A stretch of DNA of 64,000 nt from Gaoshiqia sp050178015 (GCA_050178015.1 JBFXGM010000029.1:3884-67883); one strand, 5' to 3'. Shown: positions 17,695 to 28,000, counted from the first letter of the stretch. A program made the numbers and translations. Notes: generated by a model from the sequence alone, not told the origin.

Positions 17695-17734
17695 AAACAG
17701 GTCATCTCGATAAAACAATTGAGATGGCCTGTTT
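17695..17734 (+). terminator. Hairpin after the xylan enzyme block
   Basis: Inverted arms AAACAGGTCATCTC and GAGATGGCCTGTTT form a 14-bp stem with one G-U pair and a 12-base loop, 80 bp after the last enzyme gene. There is no T-run directly after it, so it may work as a 3'-end stabiliser with the next hairpin acting as terminator. Confidence 0.65.
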
Positions 17735-17852
17735 GAGTTGAAACCTTTAATGGAATTAATTTTGGTTTAGAGAATTGCAAATCTTTTGTTTTTCGGGTGT
17801 CTCATAGCAGAGAACAGGGAAAATTGTTGGAATAGTCAGATTACCACAATAT

Positions 17853-17888
17853 AGACCTGAGATAGCCATATCTTGGGTCTTTTTGTTT
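17853..17888 (+). terminator. Rho-independent terminator
   Basis: Arms AGACCTGAGAT and ATCTTGGGTCT make an 11-bp stem (two G-U pairs) with loop AGCCAT, followed at once by TTTTGTTT. This is the canonical intrinsic terminator layout on the + strand. Confidence 0.8.
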
Positions 17889-18193
17889 ATAATGAATTTG
17901 ATACAGATTCCTCCTTTTTTCTTTTATTAAGTTTTTTGTGGTATATCCCTGCCCGGTAGATTTTAAGAGATCTTTTAAGATTTTTATTGAACCGATGGGA
18001 TGAAGATCTTTCCAAATTTGGTTTCCAAATCACACTCGATAATTTACATTTTCCTTGGAAATTCAAAAGTTAACAAAATGTTAAGATGGGCGTTCATGCG
18101 GGAAATCGAACATTTTAAGGGGTGAAAAGCATTCGTTCGTGAAATAAAACGTTGTCTTAACACGTTCAATCACTCAGATTTAACATTTTGCTT

Positions 18194-18201
18194 TATCTTT
18201 G
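18194..18201 (+). promoter_or_regulatory. Bacteroidetes-type -7 element (TATCTTTG)
   Basis: Matches the Bacteroidetes -7 consensus TAnnTTTG exactly and lies 18 bases before the ATG at 18219. A clear -33 TTG at the expected spacing was not found, so support is partial. Confidence 0.5.
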
Positions 18202-18218
18202 CCACAAACTTAAAAGCC

Positions 18219-19385
18219 ATGCACATATCCGTTCTGTTAAACCTGCTAACAAGTTTTTTACTCGCATACCTTGTTATTCCTCCTATTGTCAAAATATCAC
18301 ATGCAAAACACCTGTTTGATGTGCCTGACCATAGGAAACTGAACACTGTTGTTGTGCCAACCTTGGGGGGAGTGGCCATTTTTATTGGCTTATTGCTCAG
18401 TACGCTGATCTACCTGAAGGGAAACTCATCCCCCGGATTTCGCTATTTGTTTGCGGCTATCATCATGATGTTCTTTATCGGAATAAAAGATGACATTATG
18501 GTAATTTCTGCACGGAAGAAGTTTCTGGTGCAATTTGCTGCGGCTTTCTTATTGGTTGTGTTTGGTGATTTCCGGTTGGTTCATCCATACGGATTTGCAG
18601 GTTTGGCCCAGCTGAATGATTGGATTAGTATCCCGTTTTCAGTCTTGTTTGTGCTGTTTTTGATCAATGCCCTTAATCTGATTGACGGAATTGACGGCCT
18701 GGCTTCCGGTGTCGCGTTATTAATTTCGGCCACGTTGGGGACTTGGTTTTACCTGGCCGGATACTCCGATTATGGCATTGCCTGCTTTGCCTTGAGTGGT
18801 AGTTTGCTCGCCTTTTTGCGATTCAATCTTTGGGGCGGGGAGAATAAAGTGTTTATGGGAGATACCGGTTCGTTGATTCTGGGAGTTTTTCTGGCTGCCA
18901 TGGTTATCAAATTTAGCGAACTGAATTATATGACTTTTAATGAGTTTTACCTGGAACAGGCACCGTTGATCGCATTAGGACTTTTCATTGTCCCGATTAC
19001 AGATACGTTGCGTGTATTTGCCGTGCGGATTTATAACAAACGATCACCCTTTTCGCCGGATATGAACCATTTTCATCATTTGCTGATTCGCTCGGGGCTT
19101 ACCCATATTCAGGCAAGTGGTTTCTTAGTGACCTATACTATTTTATTCACGCTGATAGCTTTGACATTGCAGCATTATCTGGATATAACATCCGGCTTTC
19201 TGTTTATGTTGATTGCTAGTTTTTCATCTGTTGGGTTAATTTACCGGAGGACAAAACTGATTGAGGCCCGTGTTGAGAACGAAGGGGCATTGGATGCCGA
19301 GCCAAAAACTATTCGTATGATGAGCTGGAAAAGAAGTTCGGATGGCTTGGAGACCTATCGTAAGGGGAAAACCTTTTACCGCTAA
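18219..19385 (+). CDS. WecA/TagO-like undecaprenyl-phosphate sugar-1-phosphate transferase
   Basis: 388 residues with about ten hydrophobic segments. Motifs of the MraY/WecA superfamily are all present: GGVAIFIG near the N-terminus, GIKDD, NALNLIDGIDGLASG (the DxxD-type catalytic stretch), FMGDTGS, and NHFHHLLIRSGLTH. These inner-membrane enzymes move a HexNAc-1-phosphate from a UDP-sugar to undecaprenyl phosphate and start O-antigen, capsule or teichoic-type glycans. The last ~40 residues are a hydrophilic cytoplasmic tail. It stands alone between terminators, with no linked glycan-assembly genes, which is common for this enzyme in Bacteroidetes. Confidence 0.9.
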   Translation: MHISVLLNLLTSFLLAYLVIPPIVKISHAKHLFDVPDHRKLNTVVVPTLGGVAIFIGLLLSTLIYLKGNSSPGFRYLFAAIIMMFFIGIKDDIMVISARKKFLVQFAAAFLLVVFGDFRLVHPYGFAGLAQLNDWISIPFSVLFVLFLINALNLIDGIDGLASGVALLISATLGTWFYLAGYSDYGIACFALSGSLLAFLRFNLWGGENKVFMGDTGSLILGVFLAAMVIKFSELNYMTFNEFYLEQAPLIALGLFIVPITDTLRVFAVRIYNKRSPFSPDMNHFHHLLIRSGLTHIQASGFLVTYTILFTLIALTLQHYLDITSGFLFMLIASFSSVGLIYRRTKLIEARVENEGALDAEPKTIRMMSWKRSSDGLETYRKGKTFYR

Positions 19386-19435
19386 CCATCAATTCAGAAC
19401 TTTATAGAACAGTAAGAGGTTCATCTTACCCGAAG

Positions 19436-19479
19436 AACAGCAGGTGTTTGCAAAAAGAGCACCTGCTGTTTTTTTTTTT
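19436..19479 (+). terminator. Strong rho-independent terminator
   Basis: Arms AACAGCAGGTG and CACCTGCTGTT form an 11-bp perfect stem with a 13-base loop, running into a T-run of about eleven. It ends the WecA-like transcript and faces the 3' end of the regulator on the other strand. Confidence 0.92.
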
Positions 19480-19507
19480 CATAATGCCGGACATGCTTCA
19501 GTAGTGC

Positions 19508-20593
19508 CTAGATCTCGGATTCGATATAGTAATGCAGGTTTTCCTGCGTGATGATATCCAAAGGTAAATACTTGATCGGTTGGATGTTTTTCTTGAAAAG
19601 CAAGTAGTCGATCAGTAGCTGGATGCCATAATAGCCTTGCCTTTTCGGATTCTGGTTGATCAGGAAATTGATGGTCCCTTTCTCCAGAAAAGCCAGGTTT
19701 TGTTTTATTAAATCGTATCCTACCAAGTGAATATTGTCAAACTTGTTTTCAAACAAGTACTCTGCCAGGGTGAATGCCTTGGAGTTGGTCACAAAAATAC
19801 CCCGGGTGTCTGGGTTTTTATTTAATAAGTTGGTTATCAATGTCTGGAAGTGTTCCTTCTCGCTGCTGTATTTTAAGTCGGCATGAGCAATCCGGAATTG
19901 GCCGTTTCCATGCTGTTCAAAATAATCGATAAAACCCTGTTCTTTGCGTATAAGGTGTGACGAGTTTGGAACATCTTCGTCAACGTGCGCTACGAAAAAA
20001 GTTGCCGGGGTAGGGTGCCCGTAGTGTAGCAGTTTTGCAGCCAGAAACCCGCTTTGATACGAATCCTGCCCGATATAAGCCAGTGGTTCGTAATCGGGAA
20101 TATGTGTGTTGAACAGGTTGAACGGAATGTTTTGCCGTTTCCATTTGCTCAGGTAGGCCAGCGATTCCTTGTAAAAGATGGGCGCTATCAGGATGCCATC
20201 GTAACTTGAAACTGAAACTTTTTCGGCGGCTTCTTTGAAGCTCTCTACGCTATACTGGCTGAATAAAAACTGGTCCACCCAAACGCCGTATTGCCGTAGT
20301 TCTGTCTCGGCTTTTGCGATTCCTTTTTTGGGATCTTCCCAGTAAGCATCCACCAAAGGATCGGGGATGACTGCGGCAATTCTGTATTCTTTTTTCGATA
20401 CCAATGCCCGGGCAAGCAGATTCGGCTCATAGTTCATTTCTTTGGCAATCCGCAAAACACGCTCGGAAACTTCGTCCGAAACCCTTCCGCGGTTGTGTAA
20501 AACCCGGTCCACTGTTCCTGTCGAAACATTTGCTTTTTGGGCGATATCCTTAATTCGGACTACAGTTCGTTTCGATGAATTTCTTTTGTCCAT
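19508..20593 (-). CDS. LacI-family transcriptional regulator
   Basis: 361 residues. The N-terminal LacI helix-turn-helix is clear (VRIKDIAQKANVSTGTVDRVLHNRGRVSDE), then the hinge region (NLLARALVSKKEY), then a periplasmic-binding-protein type-1 ligand domain of the ribose-binding type (~60-350). It is divergent from the GH109-GH20-GH2 genes. The 458-bp gap holds two palindromes sharing TGTACG(A/T)ACA, one 50 bp before this gene and one over the divergent promoter. The likely model is sugar-relieved repression of both units, the ligand perhaps Gal, GalNAc or GlcNAc. The ligand is inference. Confidence 0.92.
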   Translation of the reverse strand: MDKRNSSKRTVVRIKDIAQKANVSTGTVDRVLHNRGRVSDEVSERVLRIAKEMNYEPNLLARALVSKKEYRIAAVIPDPLVDAYWEDPKKGIAKAETELRQYGVWVDQFLFSQYSVESFKEAAEKVSVSSYDGILIAPIFYKESLAYLSKWKRQNIPFNLFNTHIPDYEPLAYIGQDSYQSGFLAAKLLHYGHPTPATFFVAHVDEDVPNSSHLIRKEQGFIDYFEQHGNGQFRIAHADLKYSSEKEHFQTLITNLLNKNPDTRGIFVTNSKAFTLAEYLFENKFDNIHLVGYDLIKQNLAFLEKGTINFLINQNPKRQGYYGIQLLIDYLLFKKNIQPIKYLPLDIITQENLHYYIESEI

Positions 20594-20642
20594 TGTTGGT
20601 TTATCAGATTTTGCTTTTCCTTATTTTGCTTGCCAGCTGTAG

Positions 20643-20652
20643 TGTACGTACA
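20643..20652. promoter_or_regulatory. Candidate LacI-family operator, regulator-proximal
   Basis: TGTACGTACA is a perfect 10-bp palindrome with a central CG, as is usual for LacI-family operators. It lies 50-59 bp upstream of the regulator's start codon and matches 9 of 10 bases of the core of the second site at 20887-20896. Autoregulation is the simplest reading. Confidence 0.55.
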
Positions 20653-20882
20653 TGATAATGGCTATGTGTTCTTCTTTTCTTTGGCTCTTTTATAACCATT
20701 TTTATCCGGAAATACTGCTTTCATTCCTATTCTACTTTCTTCTTTGTACATGAAAAAATATCTTTATATCTGTTTAAAACCAGTGATATGCATGTTTGCA
20801 GGTCATTATTGTTAAGCATGTTCTGTCATGAAGGTAAAAATAGCAGACTTTTCTCAGGAAAAAACATTTTTTGATTAAAAAA

Positions 20883-20900
20883 TGTGTGTACGAACACGCA
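20883..20900. promoter_or_regulatory. Candidate LacI-family operator at the GH109 promoter
   Basis: TGTGTGTACGAACACGCA is an 18-bp near-palindrome with seven of nine base pairs matching and a central CG. It ends eight bases before the -7 box at 20908, so it occupies the region where the -33 contact should be. Binding there would block RNA polymerase. Confidence 0.6.
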
Positions 20901-20907
20901 AATTTAA

Positions 20908-20915
20908 TATATTTG
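20908..20915 (+). promoter_or_regulatory. Bacteroidetes-type -7 element (TATATTTG)
   Basis: Exact match to TAnnTTTG, 137 bp upstream of the chosen start of the GH109 gene and immediately downstream of the operator candidate. No good -33 box is visible because that position is taken by the palindrome. Confidence 0.6.
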
Positions 20916-21051
20916 TCGCTCATGCAAGGTTGTGGGGTTGTGTTTTGTGTGGGAAATATACTGAATCCAAGTTGCCGCTGCTATTGCGATTAAGAAATTT
21001 TCCCATGGTGTGTCGGGCTTGTTTGTGAAGAAAACCGTAAAAACTAATCAG

Positions 21052-22506
21052 ATGGAAAACAATAATCGTCGCTCATTTTTGAAGCACTTGTCGCTTGGGG
21101 TTGGCATGGTCGTTACCGGTGTGCCTGCCTGGTCGTTAGAGTCAAATCAAAAGAGCAAAAACCGGGTAAGTAGGAAATCCACCTCTTCATTTAATATGTG
21201 CAACTATGCTGCCCCCAAAATCCCGGTGGTTCGTGTCGGATTTATTGGATTGGGAATGCGCGGTCCGGGAGCGGTAGTCAGGATGTCACATATCGAAGGT
21301 GTAGAAATCAAAGCCCTGTGCGATATTCGGGAGAACTCGGTGAAAGGTTCTCAGAAGCATTTGAGGGAAGCCGGCTTGCCCGATGCAACGGAATATTTTG
21401 GTTCCGAAGATGCCTGGAAAGCCCTCTGCGAACGCGATGATATTGATCTGGTTTACATCTGCACTCCCTGGCATTTGCATACGCCCATGGCGGTTTATGC
21501 CATGAATCACGGAAAACATGTGGCCGTGGAAGTACCGGCAGCTGTTACCCTCGATGAGGCCTGGGAACTGGTGGAAACTTCGGAAAAGACACGCAAACAC
21601 TGCATGATGCTCGAAAACTGCTGCTACGATTTCTTCGAGTTGTTGACCTTAAATATGGCCCGCCAAGGGTTGTTTGGCGAGTTGGTTCACGGCGAAGGGG
21701 CCTACTTGCACAACTTGCTGGATTTGAATTTTGATAAGAATGGCTATTACGATATGTGGCGTTTGAAAGAGAATTACCGCAACGGTAATCTGTATCCAAC
21801 ACATGGGCTAGGCCCGGTTTGTCAGGCCATGAACATCAACCGTGGCGATCAGATGGATTACCTGGTATCGATGTCTTCAAACGACTTCCAAATGGCTGCC
21901 CGGGCCAATGAGCTTGCGGCTGAAGATTCGTTCTACACCGAATTTGCGGACAAAAAATATAAGGGAAACATGAACACGACGGTGGTGAAAACCTATCACG
22001 GCCGTACCATCATGATTCAACATGACGTTACTTCTACCCGGCCGTACTCACGAATCCATTTACTCAGTGGAACAAAAGGAATTGCCCGCAAATGGCCTGA
22101 TCCTGCGCGGATTTCGTTCGGTCACAATTGGGTAAATGACGAAGAATTAAAAAAACTGGAACAGGAATATACGCCAGAAATTGTTCGGAAAGTGGGCGAA
22201 ATGGCCAAAAAAGTCGGCGGGCACGGCGGAATGGATTTCATGATGGACTGGCGCCTTATTGACTGCCTGCGGAATGGACTTCCGCTTGACCAGGATGTTT
22301 ACGATGCCGCTTTGTGGAGCGCTATTGCCCCGCTTAGCGAATGGTCGGTGGCCAACCGTTCAAATTCGATTGATGTGCCCGACTTTACCCGTGGAAACTG
22401 GAAGCATAACGCGCCGGTAAATCTCACTCTTGCAGGAGGCGGAAATACAGAAGTTCGCCGGGTTCAGACAGATCCACAATCGAAAACTCAATTGGAAATC
22501 AATTAA
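21052..22506 (+). CDS. GH109-type NAD-dependent glycosidase (alpha-N-acetylgalactosaminidase-like), Tat signal
   Basis: 484 residues from ATG 21052. The N-terminus NNRRSFLKHLSLGVGM is a twin-arginine signal, fitting export of a folded, NAD-loaded enzyme. The Rossmann motif is VGFIGLGMRGPGAV. Gfo/Idh/MocA features follow (CTPWHLHTPMAVYAMNHGKHVAVEVPA), together with the GH109 blocks GNLYPTHGLGPV and GGHGGMDFMMDWRLIDCL. GH109 enzymes cleave alpha-GalNAc by transient oxidation with bound NAD. First gene of the LacI-controlled unit, 12 bp before GH20. A plain oxidoreductase is the alternative, but the THGLGPV block favours GH109. Confidence 0.85.
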   Translation: MENNNRRSFLKHLSLGVGMVVTGVPAWSLESNQKSKNRVSRKSTSSFNMCNYAAPKIPVVRVGFIGLGMRGPGAVVRMSHIEGVEIKALCDIRENSVKGSQKHLREAGLPDATEYFGSEDAWKALCERDDIDLVYICTPWHLHTPMAVYAMNHGKHVAVEVPAAVTLDEAWELVETSEKTRKHCMMLENCCYDFFELLTLNMARQGLFGELVHGEGAYLHNLLDLNFDKNGYYDMWRLKENYRNGNLYPTHGLGPVCQAMNINRGDQMDYLVSMSSNDFQMAARANELAAEDSFYTEFADKKYKGNMNTTVVKTYHGRTIMIQHDVTSTRPYSRIHLLSGTKGIARKWPDPARISFGHNWVNDEELKKLEQEYTPEIVRKVGEMAKKVGGHGGMDFMMDWRLIDCLRNGLPLDQDVYDAALWSAIAPLSEWSVANRSNSIDVPDFTRGNWKHNAPVNLTLAGGGNTEVRRVQTDPQSKTQLEIN

Positions 22507-22518
22507 ACTATAAAATAC

Positions 22519-24813
22519 ATGAGCATGCTTTTAAAACGTTTTATTCCGCTTTGTTTGGTATTAATTACAGTTGTTGCCTGCAATAATAACTGTAGTAAGT
22601 CTGAATTGACTGTTGCTATTGTTCCTCAACCGAACGAAATGGTTCCGCAGGAAGGCTCATTCACCGTAAATGACAAAACGGCTTTTGCGCTTCCCGAAAA
22701 TGAGAAACTGGCTGCAGCAGCCGATTTGATTAATCAGCGTTTTGTCCGGGCTGCAGGTTTCGCCCTGAAAACTGCCGGTGAAAGGCCCGGCAAAAATTAC
22801 ATTGCCGTTGAGTTGGATCCTTCTTTGAGTCAAGATAGTGAAGCCTACGAATTGACCGTAACCACAACTGGTGTCACGGTAAAAGCCGCCTCGGAACGCG
22901 GCGCATTCTATGGACTGATGACCATGTTGCAACTGCTTCCTCCCGAGATTGAAAGTCCGACTTTGGTGGATGATGCCTGCTGGACGATGCCCTGTGTGCA
23001 GGTGAAAGATCAGCCCCGCTTTGTGTGGCGCGGAATGCACCTCGATGTGTGCCGTCATTTTGTGCCTGTCGAATTCATTAAAAAACAGCTGGATGTCATG
23101 GCCCTCTTCAAAATGAACACGTTTCACTGGCATTTAACCGAAGACCAGGGCTGGCGCATCGAGATCAAAAAATATCCACTGCTTACCGAACTTGGCTCAA
23201 AACGTATTGAGGGCGATGGTTCGGAGTACGGCGGTTTTTACACGCAGGAAGACGTGAAAGAAGTTGTGGCCTATGCGGCAGAGCGGTTTATCAATGTAGT
23301 GCCCGAGATTGAATTGCCGGGCCACTCGCTGGCTGCGTTGGTCGGCTATCCGGATTTGTCGTGTACCGGAGGCCCCTTCCAGGTTCGCAATGTGTGGGGT
23401 GTCGAGCCGGACGTATATTGTGCTGGTAAAGAAGAAGTTTTTCATTTTTTGGAAGATATCATCAACGAGGTGGTGCCGCTGTTTCCCTATGAATATTTTC
23501 ATATTGGCGGTGACGAATCACCCAAAGATCGCTGGAAAGAATGTGCTGCCTGTCAGAAGCGCATCAAAGCTGAAGGCCTGAAAGATGAACATGAGTTGCA
23601 AAGCTATTTCGTGCAACGCATTGAAAAGGTATTGCTGGCCCATGGCAAGAAAATGGTGGGCTGGGATGAAATTCTGGAGGGCGGACTGGCGCCTTCGGCC
23701 ACGGTCATGTCGTGGCGAGGCGAGGCAGGCGGTATCGAGGCTGCCAAACAAGGCCACGATGTGGTGATGACCCCAGGTGGTTGGGTGTATCTGGATCATT
23801 ATCAGGGCAACAGCCAGGTGGAACCGGTAGCAATTGGCGGTTTTACCACCCTCGAAAAATCGTACGGTTATGATCCTGTTCCCGCTGAGTTGGAAGGAGA
23901 ATTGGCCAAACATGTGCTGGGTACGCAGGGAAATGTATGGTCGGAATACATGTACACGCCGGAACTGTTTGAATACCGCATTTATCCCCGCATCATTGCA
24001 CTGGCTGAAGTGGGATGGACACAGAAAGAAAATAAAGACTTCCCCGATTTTCTGAAACGCATGGACCCGCAGTTTGTGCGCCTCGACTATCATGGAATCA
24101 ATTATCACATTCCACTTCCCGAAGGCCCTGTAAACCAAGTTGCTTTTACCGATACTGCAAATCTCGAATTTACTTCACCCCGACCGGTAAAAATGGTTTA
24201 CACGCTCGATGGTAGCGAACCCGACCAAAACTCGTTGGTGTATGAGTCGCAGCTGACTTTTACCGAAAATGCTACCGTGAAAATCCGTTCGGTGCTGAAT
24301 ACCGGTAAAATGAGCACCGTGCGTACCATTCAGGTTGAAAAGCAGGAGCTGTTGCCTGCCGTGGCTGTTGAAACAAGCAAATCCGGCCTGAAAGGTAACT
24401 ATGCAGAAGGAACTTTCATTTGGGTAAAAGATATTGAATCAGTTGATAGCTGGAAGGAAATTGCGGTGACAAGCGATAACCTGAAAATGATCAACAATTA
24501 CCAATCCCCCACAGCGGTGGTTTTGACTGGTTATATCGAAATGCCTGAGGATGGCGTTTATGAATTTCAAACCAATTTCGACCAGTTTTATATTGGTGAG
24601 AAGTTGCTGATAAACAACGATGGCGAAGTGAAGCGTTTTTCGCGTAACAATGCCATGATGGCTTTGGCAAAAGGAAAGCATCCGGTAAAGATTATTTATC
24701 TGAACAACAACATTGGCGGGTTCCCTCAATCGTGGAACCACTTTATCGTGGAGTACAAAAAGGGCGGGGATGAAAAATTCACCACGGTTAAGCTGGAGGA
24801 TTTTACCTATTGA
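22519..24813 (+). CDS. GH20 beta-N-acetylhexosaminidase, lipoprotein
   Basis: 764 residues. The lipoprotein signal ends at VACNNN. The order of domains is an N-terminal GH20b domain (~30-155), the GH20 barrel (~158-510) with RGMHLDVCRHF, NTFHWHLTEDQGWRIEI and HIGGDES (Asp ~332, Glu ~333 as the catalytic pair), a chitobiase-type C-terminal FN3-like domain (VKMVYTLDGSEPDQNS), then a PA14-like beta domain (TGYIEMPEDGVYEFQ). It removes terminal beta-GlcNAc or GalNAc. Co-transcribed with GH109. There is a 224-bp gap with an inverted repeat before the GH2 gene. Confidence 0.93.
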   Translation: MSMLLKRFIPLCLVLITVVACNNNCSKSELTVAIVPQPNEMVPQEGSFTVNDKTAFALPENEKLAAAADLINQRFVRAAGFALKTAGERPGKNYIAVELDPSLSQDSEAYELTVTTTGVTVKAASERGAFYGLMTMLQLLPPEIESPTLVDDACWTMPCVQVKDQPRFVWRGMHLDVCRHFVPVEFIKKQLDVMALFKMNTFHWHLTEDQGWRIEIKKYPLLTELGSKRIEGDGSEYGGFYTQEDVKEVVAYAAERFINVVPEIELPGHSLAALVGYPDLSCTGGPFQVRNVWGVEPDVYCAGKEEVFHFLEDIINEVVPLFPYEYFHIGGDESPKDRWKECAACQKRIKAEGLKDEHELQSYFVQRIEKVLLAHGKKMVGWDEILEGGLAPSATVMSWRGEAGGIEAAKQGHDVVMTPGGWVYLDHYQGNSQVEPVAIGGFTTLEKSYGYDPVPAELEGELAKHVLGTQGNVWSEYMYTPELFEYRIYPRIIALAEVGWTQKENKDFPDFLKRMDPQFVRLDYHGINYHIPLPEGPVNQVAFTDTANLEFTSPRPVKMVYTLDGSEPDQNSLVYESQLTFTENATVKIRSVLNTGKMSTVRTIQVEKQELLPAVAVETSKSGLKGNYAEGTFIWVKDIESVDSWKEIAVTSDNLKMINNYQSPTAVVLTGYIEMPEDGVYEFQTNFDQFYIGEKLLINNDGEVKRFSRNNAMMALAKGKHPVKIIYLNNNIGGFPQSWNHFIVEYKKGGDEKFTTVKLEDFTY

Positions 24814-24884
24814 ATTGGTCGTCAATAAAATGATCTTGTGAAAAGACGGGGTTGTTTTAAAAAGATGAAAACTTTTCGGTAATG

Positions 24885-24987
24885 ACTCCGTGAAACGCTG
24901 TGTGTAATGTTGTGTTCCTCTGTGGTTAAACAATAAATAACTAAACTTTAGAGATACACGGATACCAATCACAGTGTTTCACGGAGT
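24885..24987. repeat. Inverted repeat between GH20 and GH2 genes
   Basis: Arms at 24885-24902 and 24970-24987 (ACTCCGTGAAACGCTGTG and its complement with one G-T pair) bracket 67 bases. Inside is CCTCTGTGGTTAAAC, the reverse complement of the TTTAACCACAGAG start of the dispersed repeats at 58.8, 61.3 and 61.7 kb. It is thus an outlying copy of the same family, and as RNA would fold within the operon transcript. Confidence 0.65.
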
Positions 24988-25037
24988 TTTTGTACTCCTT
25001 TTTTAAAAAAAAACCAAATCTTTTTAATATCCCTATC

Positions 25038-28000
25038 ATGAGAAAAAGAATACTACTCATCATTATTGCTTTGTTGGTTGGGGCTGAGGGGTTTACCCAG
25101 CGCCCTGATCCGGTGACCAACGTTTGGGAATATGTCGAAAATATCCAAATGATTGGCGATAACAAGGAACCGGCCCATGCCTCATTTGTGTCGTGTCGTA
25201 CAGTATCGGAAGCGTTGACTTCAAAAGCAAACGAAGTCGATACCCGCCAATACCTGGATGGCATCTGGAAATTCAAGTGGGTGCGTTCCCCAAAAGATCG
25301 GCCGACCAGTTTCATGAATCCGGAAGAAGACGTAGAAGATTGGGACAACATCAAAGTGCCCTCAAACTGGGAGGTTGAAGGATACGGCGTGCCGATTTAC
25401 GTCAACCATCAGTATGAATTTGCCGATTATAAAGCGCCGGTTTCACCCGAAATGGAGTTTGAAGACCGGATTTATCCCAAACATCCCGGGAAAGTTCCGC
25501 ACGATTATAATCCGGTAGGCTCGTATCGGCGAAATTTCACCTTGGCCAGCGATTGGGACGGGAAGGAAATTTTTCTGCACATCGGTGCCATGAAATCAGG
25601 TGGCTTTGTTTGGATTAACGGCCATTATGTGGGCTATTCGCAGGGCAGTAAACTGCCTGCCGAATTCGATATTGCACAGCACCTTCAGAAAGGCGAAAAT
25701 ACCATTGCGCTGCAAATTTTCCGCTGGACCGATGGCTCGTATTTGGAATGCCAGGATTTTTGGCGCATTAGTGGAATTGAGCGCAGTGTCTATCTGTATG
25801 CACAGCCCAAACTGCGCATTCGCGATTTTGAGGCAAGCGCAACGCTCGACGCTGCATACCAAAATGGTGAGCTGCAACTGGTCGTTGAACTGAACAATCA
25901 TTTGCCCAAAGCGCAGAAAATTCGACTGGCTTATCAGCTCATTGATGAGCAGGGTGGGGTCGTAAGCAGTGGCTCGAAACAGCTGGAAGTTGACGGGCAG
26001 GCAGCTGCTGCGGAAGCCTTTTCGGCTACGATTGAAAAGGTAAAACCGTGGAGTGCAGAACATCCGAATTTATACACTCTTTTGCTGGAAGTTCAGAATA
26101 AGAAAGGGCAAACCCTCGAAGCTACGGCCATCAAAGTTGGCTTTCGTACGGTCGAGATTAAACAGGGCTTGTTACTGGTTAACGGGCAGCGCATTACTTT
26201 GAAAGGCGTAAATACACAGGAAACCGATCCGGAGACCGGCCATGTGATGAGCGAAGAAATGATCATGAAAGATATTCGCTTGTGGAAAGAGAATAACATC
26301 AATGCGGTTCGCCTAAGCCACTACCCGCGTGGGGCCTGTTTTTATGAATTGTGCGACGAGCATGGAATTTATGTGGTTGACGAGGCCAATATCGAATCGC
26401 ACGGCATGTACTACGGCGACCATTCGCTGGCCAAAAAGCCCGAGTGGGAAAAACAGCATGTGGATCGCATGGTTCGTTTGGTGGAGCGGGACAAAAATCA
26501 TCCGTCGGTTATCATCTGGAGCATGGGCAACGAAGCCGGCAATGGCGTGAACTTCTATGCCGGCTACAAAGCAATGAAAGCTGCCGACCCGCAAAAGCGT
26601 CCGGTGCAATACGAACGTCCATACATCGATTACGACGGCAGTATTCTGGATATGGATTGGAACACCGATATCCTTGCGCCGCAATATCCGTCGCCTGCAT
26701 TTTTTGAATACGTGGGCAAACGCAAAACCGACCGCCCGTTTATTCCCAGCGAGTACGCCCATGCGATGGGAAACAGCACCGGAAACTTCCAGGATTACTG
26801 GGACATCATTGAATTGTACGACAACCTGCAAGGCGGTTTCATTTGGGACTGGGTGGACCAATCTATCTGGAAAACCAACGAAAAAGGGGAGCGTTTTTAT
26901 GCCTACGGGGGCGACTTTGGCAAAAATATGCCTACCGACAATTCGTTCCTGAATAATGGCATCGTTTTCCCGGACCGTACTCCGCAGCCTGCTCTTTATG
27001 AGGTGAAAAAAGCCCACGAATTCATCAATTTTAAAGATGAAGGTATCAACCACCACAACGAGTTGCGGGTGCTTGTTGAAAATTTGTACGATTTTACGAA
27101 CCTGAATGCTTTTAACATTGCAGCCCGGATAAAAGCTGATGGTGAAGTGTTGAAAACGGTGGAGTTTCCCGATTTGGATGCGGAACCCCATACCGGGAAA
27201 TTAATTCGCATTCCGTTGGCGGATGTGGTAGTGGCGCCAAATACCCGCTATTTTGTGCATTTGTCGGCAACGCTGAAAAACAATTGGGGACTGCTCCCGA
27301 AAGGCTTCGAAGTAGCCGGAGAGCAGATCGAACTCCAAAAACTGTACAAAGCCGAAACCGTTGCGATGGATTATGGCCCGGAATTATCTGTAACGGAAAA
27401 GGAAGGAGAGATTACGGTTACGAACGCTGATTTTCGTTTGATTTTCAGCAGACAGGAAGGTCGTATGGTCTCATATCAATATCATGGAAATGAATTGCTG
27501 AACGATGGCAATGGACCCAAACCCAACTTTTGGCGGGCTCCAACCGACAATGATTTTGGCAACCGGATGCAGTTCAACAACCGCGAATGGAAAAAAGCTT
27601 CGTTGTTTTCTGAAGTGATCTCGATGGAACCCGAAACACTGGCCGAAAACCTCATCAAGTTGGAAGTGACCTACCAACTGCCTGGTGTGAATACCACTTT
27701 TGTAAGTGTGTATGAAATTGCTGGTACAGGCGTGGTGAAAGTGTCAAATACCCTGGCCGAAACGGATTATCGTGCGGATATCCCCCGCGTAGGCATGCGC
27801 ATGCAGCTGCCAAAAGCTTATGATCAGCTTAGCTATTTTGGCCGTGGCCCCTGGGAAAACTATGTGGACCGGAAAGCTTCTGCTTTCATCGATTTGTATC
27901 AGTCAACTGTCAGCGAGCAGTACGTTCCGTATGTACGTCCGCAGGAAAATGGGTATAAAACCGACGTGGAATGGCTGGCACTGACGAACGATCGGGGCAA

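Larger units (their letters stand above)
17616..18218 (+). other. Intergenic region ending the xylan block
   Basis: About 600 bases without a convincing gene. It holds two hairpins (described separately), an AT-rich stretch, and a promoter-like box just before the next gene. It separates the glycan-degrading block from an isolated membrane transferase gene. Confidence 0.7.
20594..21051. other. Divergent regulatory region
   Basis: No gene is seen. The AT-rich stretch holds two LacI-type operator candidates and a -7 promoter box, annotated separately. A GTG-initiated extension of the rightward gene into this region (to 21010) is rejected because it would precede the Tat signal sequence. Confidence 0.7.

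Noticed and set aside
26313..27191. 292-codon frame on the - strand
   Set aside because: Antisense to the GH2 catalytic barrel, which is well conserved on the + strand.
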